64,000 nucleotides of DNA from an uncultured delta proteobacterium (GCA_903835685.1 CAILNX010000026.1:62001-126000), one strand, 5' to 3'. Numbered from the stretch's first letter, positions 1-8,383 are shown. Translations and numbers: made by a program. The notes: generated by a model not told the origin, from the letters alone.

Positions 1-112
1 CGGCCCTAGCGGTCAGGGCCAGGAGTTTGAGCACCTCCACGGCCAGGCCGCTCCTGAAAAAGGCCTCGGCGGCCTGGACCGGCGCGCCCGCGATGTCTGG
101 CGCTGTGGTCAT
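1..112 (-). CDS. 5' end of an unidentified protein (runs off the window)
   Basis: An ATG at 112-110 opens a frame that stays open for 37 codons to the window edge, starting MTTAPDIAGAPVQAAEAF. It lies 10 bases after the stop of the small exported protein upstream on the same strand, so it may be the third gene of that operon. No strong ribosome binding site is visible before the ATG. The visible residues show no recognisable domain. In GC-rich DNA an open frame this short can arise by chance, so the call rests mainly on tight spacing and orientation. Confidence 0.4.
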   Translation of the reverse strand, partial: MTTAPDIAGAPVQAAEAFFRSGLAVEVLKLLALTARA

Positions 113-122
113 GCGCGGCGGC

Positions 123-557
123 CTATTTGTAGCCGGAAACGATGTACCAGTAGGCCCGTTCCTTCTCGAAATCCATCCAGTTGATCTTCACGTGATAGGT
201 GCCGGTCCATTTGGCCTTGAACACGATTTCGGCCGTGGGACCCTGGCCGCTCTTGGCCACGGGCATCCAGTTCTCGTCATAGACCAGGATGGTGGCCATC
301 CGGACGTTCTCGTCCCCCCCGGTGGACACCACATACTCGTTGCCAGCGGTCATCTGGGTGTCCAGGTAGTAGGGATCGCCGGGCAGGAGCACCCCGATCT
401 GGATGTCCCGGACGCTGTAGCCCTTCTTGTTGTAGGACTCCATGGCCGCATAGGCCAGGTCCCGGGCCTTGAACCGGTCGGCCGAGACCAGATGGGGCAA
501 GACGAAAAGGATGGCCGCAGCCAGGACCAGGGTCGAGAGGCGCGATCTGTGGAGCAT
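123..557 (-). CDS. Small exported protein of unknown function
   Basis: This 144-residue protein begins with a clear Sec signal peptide (MLHRSRLSTLVLAAAILFVL, predicted cleavage after LVSA near residue 26). The mature part is short and rich in beta-type segments and aromatic residues, with a conserved-looking C-terminal stretch NWMDFEKERAYWY. I do not recognise the family. The start is supported by an AAAGGA ribosome binding site. It is 4 bases downstream of another exported protein gene, so the two are very likely co-transcribed and probably act together in the periplasm. The function is unknown. Confidence 0.8.
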   Translation of the reverse strand: MLHRSRLSTLVLAAAILFVLPHLVSADRFKARDLAYAAMESYNKKGYSVRDIQIGVLLPGDPYYLDTQMTAGNEYVVSTGGDENVRMATILVYDENWMPVAKSGQGPTAEIVFKAKWTGTYHVKINWMDFEKERAYWYIVSGYK

Positions 558-561
558 GGGG

Positions 562-1356
562 CTATCCTTTCTCGATGGTTTTCAGGATCTCGGCGCTGAT
601 GGCGTTCAACTTGGCCAGGCTTTCCTTGGGCACCGGGCGCTGGTAGCCCACATTGATGAGGGCCTTGATCTCCGGCAGCCTGCTGAGCAGGGCCTTGATG
701 GCCGGGTGCTTCCGGGATTCGGGACCAAGGGCGTTCATCTTCGCGGCGAAGTAGTCCACCAGGCGGGGCTGGTAGAGCACCGAGGAGGAGGTCTCGTCGT
801 ACTGGGTCATGAGCACCTTGGTGGTGGCCTTTAAGCCCTCCAGCCAGCCCCCGGCGCTGACCAAAAGGGCGGTCTCGTCGTCGCCCAGGCGGCGCATCTC
901 GGCCTCCACGTCCCCGCGCAGCTTGTCCAGCTCCTTGCGCACCTCGTCCCATTTTTCCTGCTTGGCCAAGTCCTCGAAGGTCTTGCTCTTGTCCAGCAGG
1001 GTCTTTTGCACCAGCAGCTCTTCGGCCAGGGTCATGATCACCGTGATCATCTCGCCCAGGCGGGTCTTGTCCTTGGCCTGGATGGCCAGGAAGCCGTCGG
1101 CCGCGCGCACGCCCAGGTTGAGCGCCCGGGAGAGGCTGCTGGGGTAGTCGTATTTGCGGTTGTAGGAGGCGGCCGCGTTCCAGTCCGCCTCGCCGACCTT
1201 GGCCAGGGCCACGAAGACCTCGGCCGGGGAGGGCAGGAGGATGTTCTCGTTGAAGCGGGGCTTTTCGTCGTCGGTCAGGCCGGTATCCTGGGCCTGGCAT
1301 AGGCCAGGAAGCAGGAGCAGCAGCAGGGCGGCCAGGAAAGGTCTCAGTGATTTCAT
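562..1356 (-). CDS. Exported alpha-helical protein of unknown function
   Basis: This 264-residue protein starts at the ATG at 1356, chosen because it opens a classic signal peptide (MKSLRPFLAALLLLLLPG, cleavage near CQA-QD at residue 23) and follows an AAGGAG site. Longer in-frame starts would bury the signal peptide. The mature protein is mostly charged helix (KTFEDLAKQEKWDEVRKEL and similar), without cysteines, heme motifs or a membrane anchor. It is the first gene of a compact pair or trio with the small exported protein downstream. I do not recognise the family. A periplasmic location is the only inference that is secure. Confidence 0.82.
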   Translation of the reverse strand: MKSLRPFLAALLLLLLPGLCQAQDTGLTDDEKPRFNENILLPSPAEVFVALAKVGEADWNAAASYNRKYDYPSSLSRALNLGVRAADGFLAIQAKDKTRLGEMITVIMTLAEELLVQKTLLDKSKTFEDLAKQEKWDEVRKELDKLRGDVEAEMRRLGDDETALLVSAGGWLEGLKATTKVLMTQYDETSSSVLYQPRLVDYFAAKMNALGPESRKHPAIKALLSRLPEIKALINVGYQRPVPKESLAKLNAISAEILKTIEKG

Positions 1357-1593
1357 CGAATGGCTCCTTTGCGCCGTGAGGCGTTGGGTCCGGACGGGCC
1401 GCACGAGGCCCGGTTGTGTCAGGGCCGGGAGCACCCGGCGGAGTGACGGAAGCTCTCCATATACGCGAACCTCGGCCCGATTTCAAGGGCGCGACTGTGC
1501 TTTGTCCAGCCTTTCAGTCCGGGGTCATGCCTGCTGTTGCGCCTGCGGCCGCGGTGTGGTTTAAAGGGAGGAGGCGCAAGCCCGGGAGGTTCG

Positions 1594-2391
1594 ATGCAGC
1601 AGGAAATCCTGGCCCGTCTGGGGTCCTTTGTGGCCGCCCTGGCCGTCCTCGGCTGGCTGGAGGCCGCGCGCCCCCGTCGGCCCCGGGTGGCGTCCAAGGC
1701 CCGGCGCTGGACCGCCAATCTGGGCATCGTGGCCGTGGACACCCTGGCCGTGCGTCTGCTCGTCCCGCTCCTGCCCGTGGCCCTGGCCGCCCTGTGCCAG
1801 GAGAAGGGCCTGGGCCTTTTGCCCCTGCTGGGCCTGACCGGGGTGGGCGGTCTGGTCCTCACGCTTTTGGTCCTGGACCTGGCCATCTATTATCAGCATC
1901 GGGCCTTCCACCACTTTCGCCTCCTGTGGCGGCTGCACCGCATGCACCACGCGGACCTGGACCTGGACGTGACCAGCGCCCTGCGCTTCCACCCCGGGGA
2001 GATTCTTCTGTCCGTGGTCTACAAGCTGGCCCTGGTGGCCCTGCTCGGTCCCGCGCCCCTGGCGGTCCTTATCTTCGAGGTGGGCCTGAATGTCTGCGCC
2101 ATGTTCAACCACGCCAATGTGGCCCTGCCCCTGGCCCTGGACCGGGCCGTGCGGCTGGCGCTGGTCACCCCGGACATGCACCGGGTGCACCACTCCACGG
2201 ACATGCGCGAGGCCAACACCAATTTCGGATTCAATTTCCCCTGGTGGGACCGGCTGCTTGGGACCTACAAGGCCCAGCCGGACAAGGGGCACGAGAACAT
2301 GGTCATCGGGCTGAACATCTTCCGGGAGCCCAAATTCATGGACCTGTGGTGGATGTTGGCCCAGCCGTTTCTTTCGGGGCGCAATTCCTAG
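1594..2391 (+). CDS. Sterol desaturase / fatty acid hydroxylase family membrane protein
   Basis: This 265-residue membrane protein carries the histidine clusters of the diiron fatty acid hydroxylase superfamily: HRAFHH, HRMHH, FNHANV and HRVHHS. In known members these histidines bind the two irons that hydroxylate or desaturate a lipid. Three to four hydrophobic segments surround them. The start at 1594 follows GGGAGG at good spacing; an upstream in-frame ATG at 1537 has no such site. The substrate cannot be told from sequence. Known members need oxygen, which is notable in a sulfate reducer and suggests a role under transient oxygen exposure (inference). The next gene converges from the other strand. 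Confidence 0.85.
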   Translation: MQQEILARLGSFVAALAVLGWLEAARPRRPRVASKARRWTANLGIVAVDTLAVRLLVPLLPVALAALCQEKGLGLLPLLGLTGVGGLVLTLLVLDLAIYYQHRAFHHFRLLWRLHRMHHADLDLDVTSALRFHPGEILLSVVYKLALVALLGPAPLAVLIFEVGLNVCAMFNHANVALPLALDRAVRLALVTPDMHRVHHSTDMREANTNFGFNFPWWDRLLGTYKAQPDKGHENMVIGLNIFREPKFMDLWWMLAQPFLSGRNS

Positions 2392-2430
2392 GGTGGGATT
2401 TGGGAAGCAAGAGCGCTTTTCTGCGCGCGC

Positions 2431-2459
2431 AAGAGTTTTAAATATATATTCTTTTTCTT
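2431..2459 (-). repeat. AT-only intergenic element, copy 1
   Basis: Read on the minus strand this begins AAGAAAAAGAATATATATTT and ends ACTCTT, followed by GCGCG. It aligns with the copy at 3193-3221 in the same orientation, so the two are direct repeats bracketing the acid-phosphatase-like gene. It lies just beyond that gene's stop codon and in the gap where it converges with the hydroxylase gene. It is the most diverged of five copies and its palindrome is imperfect. A terminator-like or RNA-processing role is only a guess. Confidence 0.55.
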
Positions 2460-2471
2460 GTTCTTTCTTTT

Positions 2472-3224
2472 TCAGTACAAAGGGTTGGGCAGGCGGAAGG
2501 TGCGCTCGGCATGCCCCCCGGCCAGGTCCTCGTCCTTGCAGCCCACATTGGCCACGATGCGCAGCCCGCGTTCCTCGATAAAGGCCCGCAGCTTGGCCTT
2601 GACCTCGGACAATGGGGCGCGCTCCTCGCCCGGCGGAAGGAGCAGGAGCCCGGCCCAGCCCGCGTACCCGGCCTTGTACAGGTTCTCCACCACTTCCTGG
2701 CGCTCGGATTCCGGCCGGTCGGCCACGATGAACACGACCGCGCCGTGGTCCCGGGCATAGGCGAAGAGGTCCTGCATGGCCGGGGTGGCGGGCAGGGGCG
2801 AGGAAAGCAGGGCCTTGGGCAGGTTCAAACTCCCGGCCAGGACGTCTGGCCTGGCGAAATCCAGGGATTTGAGCCGGGCGTAGTTGGAGAGCAGGGTGTC
2901 GTCCAGGCCGAAGACCACGGCCGCCTTTCGTTCCGAGGGCTGGGCCAGGGCCTGGGATATCCACTCCCGGGCCTGGGTCGCCACGGCCTCGGCCTGGCGG
3001 GTAAACTGGCCGGATTCATAAAAGGCCGCCACCTGGGCCTTGGCCGTTTTCAGGCTGGCCGGGACCTGGGCCGACGCGGGAGAGGCTGAGGAGGACGGGA
3101 CGGCCCGCTGCCCGGCCAGGCAGCCCGAAAGGAGGCACAGGACCAGGGCCAGTGCCGCCTTCCGAAATCGGCTGTGTCTTTTGCAGGCACGGAAGAGTAA
3201 GAAATAATTATTCTTATTCTTCAT
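2472..3224 (-). CDS. HAD-superfamily acid phosphatase-like lipoprotein with altered catalytic residues
   Basis: This 250-residue protein has a lipoprotein signal ending in LSGC near residue 35 and the layout of class B-like/e(P4)-like acid phosphatases: an N-terminal helical region (AAFYESGQFTRQ), then the HAD core. The usual DxDxT motif is FGLDDTLLSNY, so the nucleophile aspartate is glycine (codon GGC). Motif II reads VADRPES without the usual Ser/Thr, and the GDxxxD motif reads GCKDEDLAGG. The tail AERTFRLPNPLY is typical of the family. It is probably catalytically dead or altered. The only in-frame start lies in an AT-rich repeat copy, and its ribosome binding site is poor. Confidence 0.75.
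   Translation of the reverse strand: MKNKNNYFLLFRACKRHSRFRKAALALVLCLLSGCLAGQRAVPSSSASPASAQVPASLKTAKAQVAAFYESGQFTRQAEAVATQAREWISQALAQPSERKAAVVFGLDDTLLSNYARLKSLDFARPDVLAGSLNLPKALLSSPLPATPAMQDLFAYARDHGAVVFIVADRPESERQEVVENLYKAGYAGWAGLLLLPPGEERAPLSEVKAKLRAFIEERGLRIVANVGCKDEDLAGGHAERTFRLPNPLY
3193..3221 (-). repeat. AT-only palindromic intergenic element, copy 2
   Basis: A near-perfect palindrome centred on AATAATTATT, made only of A, T and a few G/C at the ends, in DNA that is otherwise GC-rich. It lies between the FapA gene and the acid-phosphatase-like gene on the minus strand. The ATG of the latter (3224-3222) directly abuts it, so the first codons (ATG AAG AAT AAG AAT AAT) are the repeat itself. 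Similarity to the copy near 47.85 kb extends about 35 bases beyond the palindrome. Confidence 0.75.
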
Positions 3225-3287
3225 TCTTGGTTGGCCGTATTTCTGGAACGCAACACCAGGCCCAGGGAATGGCCAAAAAGAGGGCGG

Positions 3288-5192
3288 TCAGATCGGATCG
3301 ATGACAATGCCGCTGCCTTTTCCGTCCCAGCGGAAGCGGGCCCGCTTGGCCGGTTCGGTCAGGGTCAGCACGCGGCCACCGATCTTGATGGTCACCCCGG
3401 GATAGGCCGTGTTCATGACCACAACATGGGCCGCTTCCAGGGCCTTTATGCGCTGCTTGAGCTCCTCGTCCAGGACCGTGCTGATCTCCTTGATCCTGGC
3501 CTCGGCCCGGATGCGGTATCGCAGGATTTCGGCCACGGCCTTGCGCTTGGGCTCGGGGATTTTTTCCAGGATGGTGCGGGGGTCGTCCTTGCCCAGGGCT
3601 TCGTGAATCTTCTTGACCCGGGTCCGGAGCTCCTTCCTTTCCTTGATGACCGGGATGTTCTCCGCGCTTCTGACGCTGATGACCACGCTGGTGATGGCGC
3701 CCAGCGCGGAGCCGAGTTCGTTGGCCTGCACCCCGCCGCCGCAGATGATCTCCCCGCCCTGGATGACGCCCTTGCCCTTGGCCGCGATGACCTTGCCCTG
3801 GGTGATGATGGTCGAATTGGTGATCTCGTTGTTCACCATGACGTCCCCGACGGCCACGATCATGGCGTTGGCCGCATACTGGGCGGTGACGCTGCCCCCG
3901 GCCTTGACCTGCCCGCCGCCGGGCATGAGCAGGCCGCCGCGCACGGAGACGTCGCCTCCGGCCTCCACGTTGGCGCTCTCGACGACCTCGCCCACCACGA
4001 TATGGCCCGGCGCTGACACGGTGAATCCGCTGCTCACGCTGCCCCGGATCTTGACCGAGCCCCGGTCCACCCGGATGTTGCCCGTGGAGTAATCGACGTT
4101 CCCCTTGACCTCCAGGAAATCGGTGACCATGAGGGAGCTTTTTTCCATGACCAGCATGCCGGTCTGGGTGGCCTTGAACTTGGTCCCGTCGGCCGAGGTC
4201 TCGATGTTCTCTCCGGGCGTGACCTCCAGGGGCTTGCCTTCCTTGGCCGGGTGGGGCTTGCCGAAGACGTCCATGCCCGGCAGGCCCTTGGTCGGGGGCA
4301 GAAGTTCGGCCACCACCATGCCCGCCTCCACCGAGGGGAAGGTGCCCCTCTCCCGGTAGTCGATGCGGCCCTCGTTCTCCGTGGGGCCTGCGGCCCGGAT
4401 CTTGATGAGCATTTCCAGGCGGCCGTCCTCACCGTCCACCGGGGCCGTGCCTTCGACGATGATGGCCGTTTGCGGGGCTTTTTGGGCCGTGGCCTGCTTG
4501 ACGGCCGCATCGACCACGGCCGTGCGCAGGGGCAGAACCACGCCCAGGCGTTTGAGCTCCTCCTCCAGCATGGCCGAGGTGATGGGAGTCTTGGAGTAGC
4601 TTGTGCCCCGGAGATCGGCGGTGATGGAAAATCGGTCGGCCGCCACCTTGACCAGGGGCTCAACGGACACGGATGTGTCTGAAACCCGGAGCATGCCGTA
4701 GACCTGGGCCTTTAAGGTGTTGTCCTCCGGCTTGTGGGTGATGTACTGGCCCACGGTGATGTGGCGGGGGGAGTGGGGGTTGGCGGGCGGAATCGGCCGA
4801 CCGTCGGCGGTCTCTCCGGGCACGCCCTCCCGGGCCAGAACCAGGGTGCCCAAAAAGGCCCCGGGCGTGACCGGACGCTCGATGTCCCCGGCCAGGGTGA
4901 CCGAGGCGTCGGCAGGCTCCTGAGGCGCGGTGCCCCGGCAGACCACCAGGGTACGCATGTCGTCACCCTTTTGGTGCATCTCCAGGGCTTGGCGGGCGGT
5001 CTTTTCGTCCAGGGGGCTTTTGATGCCCGCCTCGCGGAGTTGGTCGCGCATGAGTTCGACAGAAAGGGGGCGTCCGCTCCCTGCGTGGGGGGTGGCCTGG
5101 CTGATGCCAACCTTCAAGCCGCTTTTGGTCATGCAAAAGCGGAATTTGGCATCGGTGTTGCCTGGACGGGAATCGTCGTCGCTGGTGACCAT
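3288..5192 (-). CDS. FapA / DUF342 family polymer-forming protein
   Basis: This 634-residue protein has an N-terminal region followed by a long glycine- and valine-rich repeat tract (residues about 380-500, e.g. GDVSVRGGLLMPGGG, GGSVTAQYAA, GKVIAAKGKGVIQGGE) expected to form a right-handed beta helix, then a charged coiled-coil (about 520-590) and a small C-terminal domain. This is the arrangement of DUF342/FapA proteins, linked in some bacteria to flagellar or cell-surface assembly. The start at 5192 follows ACGAGGA. A perfect inverted repeat lies 45 bases upstream. No flagellar genes are adjacent, so the role here is unproven. Confidence 0.85.
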   Translation of the reverse strand: MVTSDDDSRPGNTDAKFRFCMTKSGLKVGISQATPHAGSGRPLSVELMRDQLREAGIKSPLDEKTARQALEMHQKGDDMRTLVVCRGTAPQEPADASVTLAGDIERPVTPGAFLGTLVLAREGVPGETADGRPIPPANPHSPRHITVGQYITHKPEDNTLKAQVYGMLRVSDTSVSVEPLVKVAADRFSITADLRGTSYSKTPITSAMLEEELKRLGVVLPLRTAVVDAAVKQATAQKAPQTAIIVEGTAPVDGEDGRLEMLIKIRAAGPTENEGRIDYRERGTFPSVEAGMVVAELLPPTKGLPGMDVFGKPHPAKEGKPLEVTPGENIETSADGTKFKATQTGMLVMEKSSLMVTDFLEVKGNVDYSTGNIRVDRGSVKIRGSVSSGFTVSAPGHIVVGEVVESANVEAGGDVSVRGGLLMPGGGQVKAGGSVTAQYAANAMIVAVGDVMVNNEITNSTIITQGKVIAAKGKGVIQGGEIICGGGVQANELGSALGAITSVVISVRSAENIPVIKERKELRTRVKKIHEALGKDDPRTILEKIPEPKRKAVAEILRYRIRAEARIKEISTVLDEELKQRIKALEAAHVVVMNTAYPGVTIKIGGRVLTLTEPAKRARFRWDGKGSGIVIDPI

Positions 5193-5236
5193 GGTCCTCG
5201 TCGCTTCCGGAACGGTGATCCTTCGCGCGGGCCTGG

Positions 5237-5257
5237 GGGCGTCAGGACGTGACGCCC
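5237..5257. promoter_or_regulatory. Inverted repeat upstream of the FapA gene (candidate operator)
   Basis: GGGCGTCA-GGACG-TGACGCCC is a perfect 8-base inverted repeat with a 5-base spacer, 45 bases before the FapA start. It lies in the 330-base gap between the divergent FapA and Hpt genes, in which I see no convincing gene. It could be an operator or a transcribed hairpin in the leader; no U-run follows. Confidence 0.35.
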
Positions 5258-5524
5258 AAACCCCGCATCAACGCGGCCAAATTTCCATCACCTCCAGGTC
5301 TAAATGAAAAGTCGATCGCAGTAAAGCGCTTGTCTGCCTGTAATTCCCCTGGCCAACGAAGATTTTCCGGAAGATACCCCGCAGTGCCGGGTGGGGGCAT
5401 GATGAGTCAGGCCGCGATTTCTTCTTGTTCTCGTTGTGATTCATTGATAACTCGTGGAATGAGAGATTGATGGCGAAGGCCGGGCGGGCCTTTTCGTCCG
5501 CCTGAAGCGACAAGGAGCATGGAC

Positions 5525-5830
5525 ATGGCTGACGCGGAACTCATCGAGCATATCGACGCGGATTTGGAAGAGCTCATCCCCAGGTTCATGGAGAACACTC
5601 GCAAGGACGTGGCGGGCCTACGCCGGGCCTTGGAGTCCGGGGATTTCGAGACCGTCAAGCGTCTGGGCCACAGCACCAAGGGCGCGGCCTACGGCTACGG
5701 ATTCACCGGGCTGGGCGAGATCGGACTGAAGATCGAAACCGTTGCCCCGGGCAAGAACCGGAGCCAGTTGACCGGGCTGATCGCCGAGATGGAGCACTAC
5801 CTGGACCACGTGAAGGTGGCCTTCGGCTAG
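5525..5830 (+). CDS. Hpt-domain phosphotransfer protein
   Basis: This 101-residue protein is a single histidine phosphotransfer domain. The phosphorylatable histidine sits in LGHSTKGAAYGYGF, with the helices on either side typical of Hpt domains (RRALESGDFETVKRLGHS). Known Hpt proteins carry phosphate between a hybrid sensor kinase and a response regulator. No kinase or regulator is encoded next to it, so its partners lie elsewhere. An ATG at 5519 overlaps the AAGGAG site too closely, so the ATG at 5525 is preferred. It precedes mnmA by 34 bases, perhaps as a read-through neighbour. Confidence 0.9.
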   Translation: MADAELIEHIDADLEELIPRFMENTRKDVAGLRRALESGDFETVKRLGHSTKGAAYGYGFTGLGEIGLKIETVAPGKNRSQLTGLIAEMEHYLDHVKVAFG

Positions 5831-5864
5831 GCTCTGGGCCAGGCGGACCATCCCCTGGCGCGGC

Positions 5865-6947
5865 ATGACTCTTTCCCGTTCCACCCTCCCCCTCGTGGCC
5901 GTGGCTGTCAGCGGCGGCATGGACAGCCTCCTGTCCCTGCTGCTTTTGCGCCAGGCCGGGCACCCGGTCCTGGCCGTGCACGGCCGTTTCCTGTCCCCTG
6001 GCCCGACCCGGGACAAGGCCGAGGAGGACCTGGCCGAGGCCTGCGCGAGTCTTGGCCTGGACCTGCGCATCTTCGACCTGACCCAGGCCTTCGAGGACCG
6101 GGTGGTGGCCCCCTTTGTCCGGGAATACGAACAGGGCCGCACCCCCAATCCCTGCGCCCGCTGCAATCCGGCCCTGAAGTTCGGGGCCCTCCTGGACCTG
6201 GCCCTGGGGACCGGGGCTGCGGCGCTGGCTACCGGGCATTACGCCCGCTTGGTCCCGGACGCCGAAGGGCGGCCCGGCCTGTTCCGGGGCGCGGACCCGG
6301 TCAAGGACCAGAGCTATTTCCTCTCCCTGGTTCCACCTCAGCGCCTGGCCCTGGCCGTCTTTCCCCTGGGTGAGCGTTTCAAGACGGACACCCTGGCTAC
6401 CCTGGCGAGTTTCAAGGCCACCCCGCCCCAGCCTGGGGAAAGCCAGGAGATCTGCTTCGTACCCGGAGACGACTACCGGGCCTTTCTCCAGGCCCGGGGA
6501 GCGACCCTGTCCGGCCCGGGACCCATCGTGCTGGCCGACGGCCGGGAACTGGGGCGGCATCAGGGGCTGTGGGCCTATACCCTGGGCCAGCGCCGGGGGC
6601 TCCAGGTCTCTTTTGCCGAACCGCTCTACGTGCTGGGCAAGGACAGGGCCGCAAACGCCCTCATTGTCGGCCCGGCCGTGGACCTGCCGGTCCAGGGCTG
6701 CCGGGTGCGGGACCTGGTCTGGCATGGCCCGAAAAGCCAGTGGCCCGAAATCGTCCTGGCCCAGGTCCGCTACCGCCAGAAGGCCCGGCCTGTCCGGTGG
6801 AAGATCGAGGGGGAGAGCGGGGGCGAAAGCCTGGTCCTGACCTTTGTGGACCCCCAGGAACGCCCGGCCCCGGGTCAGGTGGCTGCCCTGTACACGGATG
6901 TGGGCCAAGTGCTGGCCGGGGGGATCATCGCGGACCTGGACGAGTGA
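5865..6947 (+). CDS. mnmA: tRNA-specific 2-thiouridylase MnmA
   Basis: This 360-residue enzyme thiolates uridine 34 of Lys, Glu and Gln tRNAs. It shows the ATP-pyrophosphatase P-loop SGGMDS at residue 17, the first catalytic cysteine in TPNPCARCN, ATGHYA, KDQSYFL and the second catalytic cysteine in GESQEICFV, in family order. Length is normal. A strong ribosome binding site is not visible before the ATG at 5865. It is followed 120 bases later by another tRNA-modifying enzyme gene, mtaB, which suggests a tRNA-modification cluster. Confidence 0.97.
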   Translation: MTLSRSTLPLVAVAVSGGMDSLLSLLLLRQAGHPVLAVHGRFLSPGPTRDKAEEDLAEACASLGLDLRIFDLTQAFEDRVVAPFVREYEQGRTPNPCARCNPALKFGALLDLALGTGAAALATGHYARLVPDAEGRPGLFRGADPVKDQSYFLSLVPPQRLALAVFPLGERFKTDTLATLASFKATPPQPGESQEICFVPGDDYRAFLQARGATLSGPGPIVLADGRELGRHQGLWAYTLGQRRGLQVSFAEPLYVLGKDRAANALIVGPAVDLPVQGCRVRDLVWHGPKSQWPEIVLAQVRYRQKARPVRWKIEGESGGESLVLTFVDPQERPAPGQVAALYTDVGQVLAGGIIADLDE

Positions 6948-7069
6948 GGGGCTTTTTGGGTAGCCCCGCCCGCCCTTGCCAAGGGGGGACACTCGCGGGT
7001 ACAAGGTCGCGACCCGTCCCGGGGGACCCTGGCCCGAATCATCCAAACCCTTTTCAACGGCTGTTGCCC

Positions 7070-8383
7070 ATGCCCACGCGTACCTTCCACATGACCACCC
7101 TGGGGTGCAAGATCAACCAGTACGAGACCCAGGCCCTGCGCGAGGGTTGGACCGGGCTGGGCCTGACCCCGGTGGCCGACCCGGGCCAGGCCCAGGTCAT
7201 CCTGGTCAATTCCTGCGCGGTGACGGCCCGGGCCGTGGCTGATCTGCGCGGGGTGGTGCGGGCCTTGCACCGCCAGGCCCCGGACGCGCGCATCCTCATC
7301 ACCGGGTGCGCGGCCCAGATCGTGGGTGAAGAGCTTTTGACCCTGCCCGGCGTGGTCCGGGTGGTCGGGCATAAGGACAAGGCCGCCCTGGCCCTGGGTC
7401 CCGAGGCCGAGGCTCCGGGGGACCGGCCGGTCTGGCCGCCCCTGGCCATCCGGAATTTCGAGCGGGCCAGGGCCGTGGTCAAGATCCAGGACGGCTGCTC
7501 CCACCGCTGCACCTACTGCGTGGTGCCCCTGTCCCGGGGGCCGTCCGTGACTCGGCCCTTTGACCAGGTGGTGGACGAGATTTCCCGGCTGTTTTCGGCC
7601 GGATTCCGGGAACTGGTCCTGTCCGGGGTGAACCTCGGGCACATCGGCCGCGACCTGCCGGGCGGCCCGGATTTCTGGGACCTCCTGGGGCTCATCGAAT
7701 CCGAGATCGGGCCGGAGTGGGCCGGGCGGGCCAGGCTGCGGGTCAGCTCCCTTGAGCCCGGCCAGCTTGGGGCCAAGGCCCTGGACACCCTGTCCGCCGC
7801 ACGACTCATCTGCCCGCATTTGCACCTCTCCCTGCAAAGCGGCTCGCCCGAGGTGCTCCGGCGCATGGGCCGGGGGCACTACCGGCCCGGCCAGGTCCTG
7901 GATTTCCTGGCCGATCTGCGCGGGATATGGCCCTTGTTCGGCCTGGGCGCGGACCTGCTGGCCGGGTTCCCGGGCGAGACCGAGGCTCACTGCCAGGAGA
8001 CCCTGGATTTCGTGGCCGCCCTGCCCCTGACCTATGCCCATGTCTTTCCCTATTCGGCCCGGCCCGGAACCCCGGCCGCCACCTTTCCCGGCCAGGTCCC
8101 CGGCCCGGAGCGCACGGCCCGGGCCGCCCGTTTGCGCCAGGCCGCCGAGGCCAAGAAGCGCGATTTCGCCCGCAAGCTCCTGGACCAGGAGACCCTGACC
8201 ATGGTGGTGGAGGACTCGGTCTCGGGATTGGCTTCGGGCGTCTGCGAATTCTACGTTTCCTGCCATCTGGAGCAGGACGGAAACGAGCCGCCCCGGCGCT
8301 CCCTGGTCCAGGTCCGGCCGGTCAAGGTCCGGGCCAGGGGCGAGCTGTCCGTGGTCCCGGTCCAAACCGGGGAGGGGACGTGA
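7070..8383 (+). CDS. mtaB: tRNA t6A37 methylthiotransferase MtaB (radical SAM)
   Basis: This 437-residue protein has the MiaB-family layout: an N-terminal domain with the three cluster cysteines (LGCKINQYE, NSCAVTARA, TGCAAQ), a radical SAM core with CSHRCTYC, and a C-terminal TRAM-like region. The family inserts a methylthio group on t6A at position 37 of certain tRNAs; MtaB rather than MiaB is favoured by LGCKINQYET. The start at 7070 was chosen because the protein begins properly at MPTRTFHMTTLGC; a longer open frame upstream overlaps mnmA. It overlaps the next gene by 4 bases. Confidence 0.93.
   Translation: MPTRTFHMTTLGCKINQYETQALREGWTGLGLTPVADPGQAQVILVNSCAVTARAVADLRGVVRALHRQAPDARILITGCAAQIVGEELLTLPGVVRVVGHKDKAALALGPEAEAPGDRPVWPPLAIRNFERARAVVKIQDGCSHRCTYCVVPLSRGPSVTRPFDQVVDEISRLFSAGFRELVLSGVNLGHIGRDLPGGPDFWDLLGLIESEIGPEWAGRARLRVSSLEPGQLGAKALDTLSAARLICPHLHLSLQSGSPEVLRRMGRGHYRPGQVLDFLADLRGIWPLFGLGADLLAGFPGETEAHCQETLDFVAALPLTYAHVFPYSARPGTPAATFPGQVPGPERTARAARLRQAAEAKKRDFARKLLDQETLTMVVEDSVSGLASGVCEFYVSCHLEQDGNEPPRRSLVQVRPVKVRARGELSVVPVQTGEGT

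Noticed and set aside
1419-2964. Long antisense and overlapping frames across the hydroxylase and phosphatase-like genes
   Set aside because: High GC keeps shadow frames open. The real frames have signal peptides, motifs and ribosome binding sites; the shadows are rich in Pro, Arg, Gly and Ala with no domain.
5268-5513. An 81-codon open frame on the minus strand in the FapA/Hpt gap
   Set aside because: No good ribosome binding site, no recognisable family, and the position fits a regulatory gap better than a gene.
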